Shown here in pieces: positions 15,995 through 22,519 of a stretch of DNA of 22,519 nt. Each line of letters begins with the position of its first letter. Position 1 is the stretch's first letter. A program made the position numbers and the translations under genes. This stretch comes from Silene noctiflora (taxonomy: Eukaryota; Streptophyta; Magnoliopsida; Caryophyllales; Caryophyllaceae): the NCBI GenBank assembly GCA_009801015.1, contig VHZZ01004006.1, forward strand, positions 9,838 to 32,356, given 5' to 3'. Under the pieces are notes generated by a model that searched no databases, was not told the DNA's origin, and worked only from the letters and a program-made list of their open reading frames with translations.

Positions 15995-16889
15995 GAGTTT
16001 TTTGTCAAACAAACCTTTAAAAAAAAGAAAATTCCAAACACCACCTATAAAAAAAAAGTTTGTTAAACACAACCTTTAATAAAATTTTTTTGTGAAACAC
16101 GACCTTTTTGGCAAGATTTCAGCAACTTCGTGACAACTTGAAATGGGTGACTTTCGGTCGATGTTTGAGATAGCAAACGAGGTCGGTTTGAGGTGTTTTT
16201 GGACTNGTTGGAAAGGNGNGAGTACANGCTTTCATGGGGTTNTCAACACAGTGGTCAAAGACGGCCTTATGTGGGGTCGATTGGTGTGTAAAGTAAGNNT
16301 ACTCAGAAAGTCTGNGTTTATAGCGAGTGGTTAGGGGGTTTTTCGTGGGTTTTTCGTTGGGTTAGGATGCTTTGTTTGGTTTGAAATTTGGTATGTAGGT
16401 AGAGGGGAGTGCAAAGAACGTCGTAGTTGTGTTTTTTGTGGTGGTTGTTGAGTGCAAGTGATGGTTCGAAGGGAGTGAATTGGAGGGAAAAACAAACAAA
16501 AAAGTCAAAGTAAATTCTCGCATCCGAAACACTTAAGTAACCGTAAATGCTCCACCTAAGGCCGCATTTGACCAATGTGTTGACAAGCCCTAGAAAACCC
16601 GCATTCTCACCTTTCCAACGAGTCCAAAAACACCTCAAACCGACCTCGTTTGCTATCTCAAACATCGACCGAAAGTCAGCCATTTCAAGTTGTCACGAAG
16701 TTGCTGAAATCTTGCCAAAAAGGTCGTGTTTGACAAAAAAAATTTATTAAAGGTTGTGTTTGACAAACTTTTTTTTTAAAGGTGGTGTTTGGAATTTTAT
16801 TTTTTTTAAAGGTTGTGTTTGACCAACTTTTTTTTTAAAGGTGGTGTGAAATTTTTTTTTTTTAAAGGTTGTGTTTGACAAAAAAACTC
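15995..16889. mobile_element. Mutator-like (MULE) element, 895 bp, long TIRs
   Basis: Perfect 9-bp target duplications TTAATTCAA (15986-15994 and 16890-16898) flank an element that begins GAGTTTTTTGTCAAAC and ends with its inverse GTTTGACAAAAAAACTC. A 9-bp duplication and long terminal inverted repeats are hallmarks of Mutator-like elements. The left arm reaches about 16275 and the right arm starts near 16548. Both arms carry a roughly 30-bp subrepeat built on AAAGGT.GTGTTTGACAAA, about four copies on the left and six on the right. Each arm also contains the start of the same open frame, MxDFRSMFEIANEVGLRCFW (16143 plus strand, 16683 minus strand). No transposase is visible, so it is non-autonomous. 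Eight ambiguous bases lie in the left arm. It is 194 bp upstream of the first P450. Confidence 0.88.
16318..16683 (-). CDS. open frame inside the MULE, 121 codons, unknown
   Basis: Starts with ATG inside the right TIR and runs into the unique centre. The first 50 or so residues (MADFRSMFEIANEVGLRCFW, then TRWKG..) are duplicated in the opposite arm on the plus strand (from 16143), where the second residue is Gly and ambiguous bases follow. The C-terminal part is rich in His, Asn, Lys and Thr and looks non-coding. It could be a captured gene fragment (Pack-MULE) or a chance frame. I recognise no domain, and expression is not implied. Confidence 0.25.
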   Translation of the reverse strand: MADFRSMFEIANEVGLRCFWTRWKGENAGFLGLVNTLVKCGLRWSIYGYLSVSDARIYFDFFVCFSLQFTPFEPSLALNNHHKKHNYDVLCTPLYLHTKFQTKQSILTQRKTHEKPPNHSL

Positions 16890-16898
16890 TTAATTCAA

Positions 16899-17704
16899 TT
16901 GGTGTCACTTGAGACGGTCATTTCACCTTAAGTGTAAAACGGATCCCATACTATCCAATATAGAGGAATGATACAAGAGTTTGCATTTTCTTAAGCATTC
17001 TGTTGTTGTCTTGGCTATTTATTTAACCAGTTTTATTGTTTAACACGGATATGTTTGTCTTAAACATGAATTTGTGTAATTACTTTTAAATTTAAAAATT
17101 TGTATCAAATAAGATACTTTATGGGTGCTCCTTACGAGATTTTCTATTTAACTAGTTTGGTACTGTAAGATTACGACTATTGAAAACACAATATATATTA
17201 CGGAGTATTACATCTATTAAAAAAAAAAGTTAATTGGGTTATTTCAAAATAATAATCTCCCTATTTTCGTTGATCTCTCTAGCTTAGTCAGTTCACTTCT
17301 GTAAACCGCAAAAGTTAAGGGTCAAAATGTGCGGACTGTCAAAACAAGCGAGGTGCTTGAAAAACAAGGAAGCTTCATTGCCTTGGGTATCAGCTTCCAT
17401 GCTTACTCTTAAGGGTCTGCATTAGCATTATGTACAGCGCTATGTTAGTTAGCTTCTAACTGTCAATAGTCGGGTTGAAGGAAGCTTTCGTAAGGTGTCC
17501 CATTGAGTGCCCTTTTGACTTCATCCCAGTTCTTTATATGATCCCACAGTGGCCCTTTGTGTATCTTCACCTGTCTGCTTTGTAACCGTGTACGTGCCAC
17601 ACCCATTAAGTCCATCAGTTTCAGTCGAGTGAGAGTTAATTAACAAGCGTTTTCAGTCGAGTAAGAGTCAATGCAGATAACAATGTCAACTGACTCAAGG
17701 TGTT
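16899..17704. other. intergenic stretch between the P450 copies
   Basis: No gene is seen. Just right of the MULE, CACTTGAGACGGTCATTTCA and the following AAACGGATCC look like a piece of another dispersed repeat. A short direct repeat TTTCAGTCGAGT.AGAGT occurs at about 17617-17635 and 17650-17668. A TATTACGGAGTATTA word near 17197-17211 resembles MITE ends. The duplicated P450 3' flank starts near 17705. Confidence 0.4.
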
Positions 17705-18122
17705 GTGGACTTGTATGTTTCTGATGGTCTATTTGAGCATTGAATAATCATGTTAATACGATATTATTAATCCTCTTTCCATCCTAAAGTGGAGTTCATA
17801 CTATTTCCTTCCACTTTCGAGCAAATCTGTTCCTGTTCCATTTATCATGCTTATGATGGAGTCATTGAAAGGATATTATCTGTCATAACACTCTGAGATT
17901 CCAAGTATCCAAGACCGCTACGTTACAGAAACTATCCGTGATCACATGCAGACCTTTCACTGTTTGTAAAAGAGAGTACTTAAGTTGTGTACTTTTTATC
18001 TGTAGGTAATGTTCGAGTCTCTGGAATCTCTTGCAACAAATAGAAGAAAGGGAATTGAAGAAACACACAACATATTAAGAGTTGAGTACATCATATAAAG
18101 ATAGGAGTGCAGCAGGTATGTT
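17705..18122 (-). repeat. 3' flank of P450 copy 2, duplicate of copy 1 flank
   Basis: Collinear with 11073-11527 at an offset of about 6.6 kb, with substitutions and small indels. It contains the putative 3' UTR of the second P450. The left limit of detectable similarity is near 17705, which marks the minimum extent of the ancestral duplication on this side. Confidence 0.8.
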
Positions 18123-21100
18123 TCAAGAACAGAGTTTACTCAAGACTAAGTTAGCTCCATGTTGAGGCTTGGTAATCATAATAGCATAGGGTGCATGAGT
18201 ATAACTCGGTGAGAGTTCAAAAGAGAAGCGTTGCAAAATCATCGTTAAGACGAGCTTGGCTTCCAAAAGTGCAAAGTTTTTGCCAATGCAGATTCGTGGA
18301 CCCATACTGAAAGGAAAGTATATAGGCTGGCCTTTGGTTGCTTCGGAAATACCCTCGGCAAATCTGTCGGGATTAAAATCTTTGGAATCTTCACCCCAAA
18401 GACTAGAATCTTGATGAACAACACAAAGTGGGATGACAATTTCTGTTCCTGCTGGAATTNGTAACTCTTTTAATTGTACGTCTGCGTAAACTTTTCTCAT
18501 GAGCATATAAGCTGGTGGGTACAGCCTAAGTACCTCGTTTAGAATCATTGTTATCTGTAAAATAGATGATTAATTTACTCAGAAAATCATTCTCAAAATA
18601 GAAAGGTACACAAATGAAAAAAAAGATGAATAAATAAGAAACTCACAATTTTAAGACGATTCAAACCATCAAAGTTGGGTTCACCTTCCTTTCCAAATTC
18701 TTGCAAAACTTCAGCCCTAGCACGCTCTTGCCAAATAGAATGTTTGCTCAACAAAATCAAAGTCCAAACCACCAAACTTGAAGTAGTTTCAGAGCCAGCC
18801 ACGTAAAAGAGTTGACATTCCTGAGCAACTTCATACGTTGTTAGACCTCTTCCCTTTTCACTCATATTTGACTCCAATAATATGCCTAACAAATCATCCG
18901 TAGTGCTTGCTCCTTCTTCCATTTCTGCCTTCCTTGTGTCTATCATTCTTGTCAAGGTTTCTCCTATTTGTCTTATGATTTCTTTCGCTCGTTGGTTTCC
19001 CTTTGTTGGTACATGTCTAAAATTTCATGATCATTCACTGGTTAGCTTAAATGATGTTTTATTTCATTGATGTAGAAAGTGGGGGAGCTACATAGTTGTA
19101 CTAAGGGATAGCACTTGCTATCTCAAATCCCCAAAAAATAGTTAAAATTATCGATTTCTACTATTCAAAAATCTCTGAACATAAGGCCGTAGCAAAGATA
19201 TTAAACAACAAGAAGAAAGTTCGCTACCCCCAATAATTATTTTCTAGCTCCGCCTTTGATATTAGTAAGATAGGTGGTTTCAGGTAGAAGGTAGAAGTGT
19301 AGAACTGACAAACAGACTGTTGAGGCAAGTGATTTTGTGTATAGAGCAAATTTTTAGCTAATAGTCGGTTCAAGTCGTGAGTATTAAGGTTTTTGTTTTG
19401 AATTAGTTAATTCGAGTCATTAGAGGTCAGGTAAGTTTAGATCTCGTCAATTCATATTCTATTTTTCGTGTCTAAATCATTTGGATCGGGTTAGTTTTAT
19501 AACGTCTAGTTTTAAAATTGTTTTTATCAGGTAATTTGCAGTACACAAGCTTCTCCATAAGTAAACCGGGGAAATGGTCTTAGTGCAAGTAAATTTGAGT
19601 TTTGTTGCATAATGCCATATGGGTTCAGGTAAGTCGCATTGAGTCTGAGTCATTTCAAGCTCGAGTCTGTTAGTATTACCTAGTTTATCAATAAAATACA
19701 TATGATAACTTGTAGAAACTTTTTGTACCTCCAACCGGGAATGTAATTTGTAGCTTGAAGACTCAGTATTGCTGATTCGATATATTCTCTTTGTAAATCA
19801 AAGATGATTTTCCCCTGTTGATAGCTACTGCCAAAAGCCGCTCTAGAGATAAAATCGCCTGATAAATTCTCAAGAAAAGGCCATACGTCTATCTCACTTG
19901 ATCCACCTTTGGATATTAGTATCTCTTCCCATGAATTTATCATCACGCTACAACTCTCGTACATTGTGTGGCACACATTCTGCTCATCAAAGTAGAATAG
20001 AGTTAATAACAATGAATAAACCAGTCAACAAGCCATACGGAAGTAGTAATGATTCAGGTCTAGTATTGACAATAAACAAGATCCGGATGCTGAAACACGA
20101 TCGTTTTTTTTTTTTTTTTTTAAATATGACTCACTTTATGACGACTGTATCTACAGTCTTCCAAGCAGTGGCGGAGCCGGGATTTGAAGTTAAGGGGCGG
20201 AAAATTTCAGCAAGGGTGAATGAGTAATGTCATAAGGTAAACTCAATTTTTTTTCGAAAATTAACTAAAAATTTGGAAGTTTTCATTTTCCAGCTACTAC
20301 TCCTGCTAGCCCCCTAGCTCCACCAGTGCTTCTAAGTTGATATTAGCAGCATAAAACGAGGTTAAGATACGGCGACTGGTACAGGTAGCCGATTTCGAGT
20401 TTTAATACCATGAATGATTTTAGTGCTTTCTTCCACATTAGCTTTCAATCTTCTCATTCTTTAATTTTATTTAGAATTGAGATTAAAAAGAAAAAAAAAA
20501 AGAAGAAAATTGAGATTAATATGAAATTGTCACATGTCAAAATAAAAAATGGAAGACACTCAAGTTCAGAGTAAGAAAAATAATAGTTGTGCTAATGTAC
20601 TGTGTTTTTGCTAACTAATTTTATGATTTATTAATTAAAGTTGATTGATTAATTAACTTTATTAACTTGCTTCAACAGTATTAACTCCCATGGACTGTTT
20701 GGGATCTTCGAAGAATCGGGCTAATCTGTTGGTTGGTGCTTCATGACGGTATCATGTCCAACGACAATCGGTACAAGTAGAGGTTTTATTGAAAATCCTG
20801 AGGGCTCCATATGCGATCGCTCAATGGAATCTACGCTACATATTAGAGACTACTCGGAGGCTGCTATTGTTTGGAATCTCTTTCAGGAGGAATTACATTC
20901 CTTGGATGTGAATGCAGGTGTGGAGTATGGACTATGAAGGGATGGTCTACATTTTTTGCTATTACTGTATGATGGCTCTGGGAATGGAGAAATGGGAATA
21001 TTTTTAACCGTCGTCAGAATTTTCTATCTAATCCCTATTTTTCATAATGCAAAGGGTGGATGAGGTTAGGAATGCTATGCTCAGAATGCCAAATTTCTTT

Positions 21101-22519
21101 AATAATAAGGTGTTGAGAACGGTGGAAATTAATGTCAGATGGGCTGCTCCGCCATTAGGGTGGATGGTACTGAATGATGATGGGGCGTCTAGGGGAAATC
21201 CATGCATGGCAGGTGCTGGGGGGTTAATCAGGAATGTGTCTGGTTAGATTGTGGTGGCTTTTGCTGAAAAATTGTGATTGCGACAGTTACTAGAGCTGAA
21301 CTAACGGCTCTTAAACGAGGTTTGTTGCTGGCGTAAGAGAGGAATTTTTCTAAGTTGGTAATTGAAACCGACTCACAACCTATTTTACGACTTGTTAAAG
21401 GAGGTGAGAATGGTGGAACGACATATAACCACCCTGTGAGATGATGCTTATTGAAAATAAAGGATACGTCATGGGAGGTAGAGATGCATCATGTTTGTAG
21501 AGAAGTGAATGGTTGTGCGGATTGGTTGGCGAATTTGGGTATTGATCAAGAATAACAATTAGCAGTGATGGAAGGAAGTCCCGTTGGATTAAGACATCTA
21601 CTGGAACAGGACATTTCACCCATGATTGATTTCTCTGTAGGCGTAAGTTTTGAGTCTGCTTTCTGATTTTTCTTTTAGGAGAAAAAACCTAAAATCGTGT
21701 AATTTCAAGAAAAAAATTGTGTCTAATTATGTTGGTTAACCCTTATTAGCAATTACGGGGTTATGTATTACCGCCTTCCAGTTACCTAAGAAGCCGTTAG
21801 CCTGTAATAATGTAAAATGTTAATTGGAAGTTTACCTTTAACTTGTCTATACGAAATGCAGGATTGATGATTGCCCTATGTTTAGCCCATACATCCCCTT
21901 CTTTGTTAAAAAGTCCTACACTTACTATCTTGTTCAGTGCTTGATCGGGCTTCCGAAAATCTTCATAATTTCTGAGTATTTCTTTTATTTTGTCTACATC
22001 AGATACGATCAACCATGGTGTCGGACCAACCCATGCAAAACAATTTTTACCTGTGCAAAAACAATCAATTCTAAAGCTCATCACAAAACTAATTCAATCG
22101 AAAGTGCTATTGATTGAAACCGATTCTTAAGTATCGTCTCATTTGATTAAAATACTATTCACAAAAAATAGGTTAGGTTTCAACTATTTTTTAGTTACCC
22201 TCCGTCTTTTCAACTAATTTTATTAAAAACAAACAAATAAATAAAATGGTTAATTGATTACATACCATGAATTTGAATAGTATGATGAACAAAAGCCAGA
22301 ATACGAGGAAGATTATCATCAGAAAAGTTGATGGGTTTGAGCATTGAATTTTTTGTTAATTTAACAAGCTCTTTAATGTCTCCAAACAATAGTTTGTAAG
22401 GATTGCCCTTAATCCCTTGTTTTCTAAGGCACCTTTCTATCTTTTTTGGGTTTAACCAGAATAATTTCATTGCCTTCCATATTAAAATTACACTTATTGT
22501 GATCAAAACACTGAAAATA
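18123..22519 (-). CDS. cytochrome P450, CYP72A-like, copy 2, cut by window edge
   Basis: Five exons: 22266 to the window end, 21836-22050, 19729-19979, 18647-19016 and 18123-18554. Exons 2-5 have exactly the same lengths as in copy 1 (215, 251, 370, 432) with the same phases. Exon 1 enters the window at the residues matching IFGVLI of copy 1, so the ATG should lie about 17 bases beyond the right edge, near 22536. The motifs are kept: AGSETT in the I-helix, NEVLR (ExxR), FNPDRF and heme loop [10 protein letters not shown]. The ends of the two proteins differ only slightly (KLYS versus KLCS). One ambiguous base at 18460 makes a codon CNA; copy 1 has CTA, Leu. Intron 2 (19980-21835) carries a hAT-like MITE and a decayed LINE, and intron 3 another MITE. 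No frameshift or lost catalytic residue is seen. Same family role as copy 1; a different substrate or expression pattern is possible. Confidence 0.92.
19076..19257. mobile_element. hAT-like MITE in intron 3 of P450 copy 2
   Basis: The left end AAAGTGGGGGAGCTA and the right end TAGCTCCGCCTTT are imperfect inverted repeats. Flanks GATGTAG and GATATTAG may be a diverged target duplication. The homologous intron of copy 1 reads TTGATATAGAAAAAGAGG without the insert, which locates the insertion point. The GGCGGAGCTA word recurs in the element at 20166, so the two may belong to one family. Confidence 0.5.
20166..20328. mobile_element. 163-bp hAT-type MITE in intron 2 of P450 copy 2
   Basis: The ends CAGTGGCGGAGCCGGG and CCCTAGCTCCACCAGTG are imperfect inverted repeats. 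Flanks CTTCCAAG (20158-20165) and CTTCTAAG (20329-20336) form an 8-bp target duplication with one mismatch, as expected for hAT elements. Noncoding. A run of T (20104-20121) precedes it. Confidence 0.75.
20690..21560 (+). pseudogene. decayed LINE ORF2 3' part: zinc-binding region plus RNase H
   Basis: Frames broken by stops and shifts together resemble the end of a plant L1-type ORF2. At 20815-20890, [20 protein letters not shown] then WNLF matches the zinc-binding tail of reverse transcriptase (ETTLHILRDC..A..VWN). At 20945-21005, remnants read [19 protein letters not shown]. At 21140-21560 an RNase H fold reads [29 protein letters not shown], then after a stop [30 protein letters not shown] and [14 protein letters not shown]. 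The catalytic DGA, E and TDS residues are recognisable. Stops at 21245 and near 21333 and at least one shift make it dead. It lies inside P450 intron 2 in antisense orientation. No poly-A tail or target duplication was identified. Confidence 0.85.
21561..21835. other. remainder of P450 intron 2, possible LINE 3' UTR
   Basis: After the RNase H remnant stops, TTTCTGATTTTTCTTTTAGG and an A-rich AGAAAAAACC and CAAGAAAAAAATTG follow, which could be the LINE 3' end. The rest leads to the exon 2 donor at 21835 (GTAAAC on the minus strand). Nothing else is recognised. Confidence 0.35.

Noticed and set aside
18245..18439. Minus-strand frame inside exon 5 of P450 copy 2
   Set aside because: Overlaps the true P450 frame that carries the heme motif.
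18882..19070. Plus-strand open frame opposite exon 4 of P450 copy 2
   Set aside because: Shadow frame; a similar shadow exists in copy 1.

Overview
The window is nuclear DNA from a flowering plant. Its genes are split by introns with GT/AG borders, its intergenic DNA is AT-rich, and it is crowded with small plant-type DNA transposons. I lean towards Caryophyllales (spinach, beet or pink relatives), because motifs such as GAGACGGTC, ACGGATAGTG and the CTCCCTCCGTCCC terminal repeat look like repeats I associate with that order. That is recollection, not proof. I saw no rRNA, tRNA, CRISPR or bacterial feature.

Layout: (1) Positions 1-1450 are repeats: a 440-bp tandem duplication, a Helitron-like 3' end and a 105-bp tandem repeat. 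(2) Positions 1440-9670 hold two minus-strand genes for precursors of C-terminally encoded peptides (CEPs), secreted 15-residue hormones that signal nitrogen status and control root growth. One precursor carries four CEP motifs (3554-4315) and the other carries one (8584-8937). They lie inside what may be one long plus-strand intron of a tentative 36-codon spliced ORF (exon 1 at 1630-1652, exon 2 at 9537-9624). MITEs and a duplicated noncoding segment lie between and beside them. (3) Positions 11073-22519 hold two tandem minus-strand cytochrome P450 genes of the CYP72A type. Each has five exons of identical size. The first is complete (11528-15801, 512 codons). The second (18123 to the window end) lacks about the first six codons, which lie beyond the right edge. 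Their 3' flanks are duplicated too.

Transposons account for most of the difference between the two P450 copies. They include an 895-bp Mutator-like element with a 9-bp target duplication, 194 bp upstream of the first P450; a Stowaway-like element, a Tourist-like MITE and a palindromic MITE in introns of the first copy; and two hAT-type MITEs and a decayed LINE (zinc-binding plus RNase H remnants) in introns of the second.

The CEP precursors would enter the secretory pathway and be cut to hydroxyprolinated peptides read by CEPR/XIP1-type receptor kinases. CYP72A enzymes are ER-anchored monooxygenases, often acting on triterpenoids or other terpenoids. Nothing in the sequence links the two clusters functionally; they look like two separate tandem gene families placed side by side.
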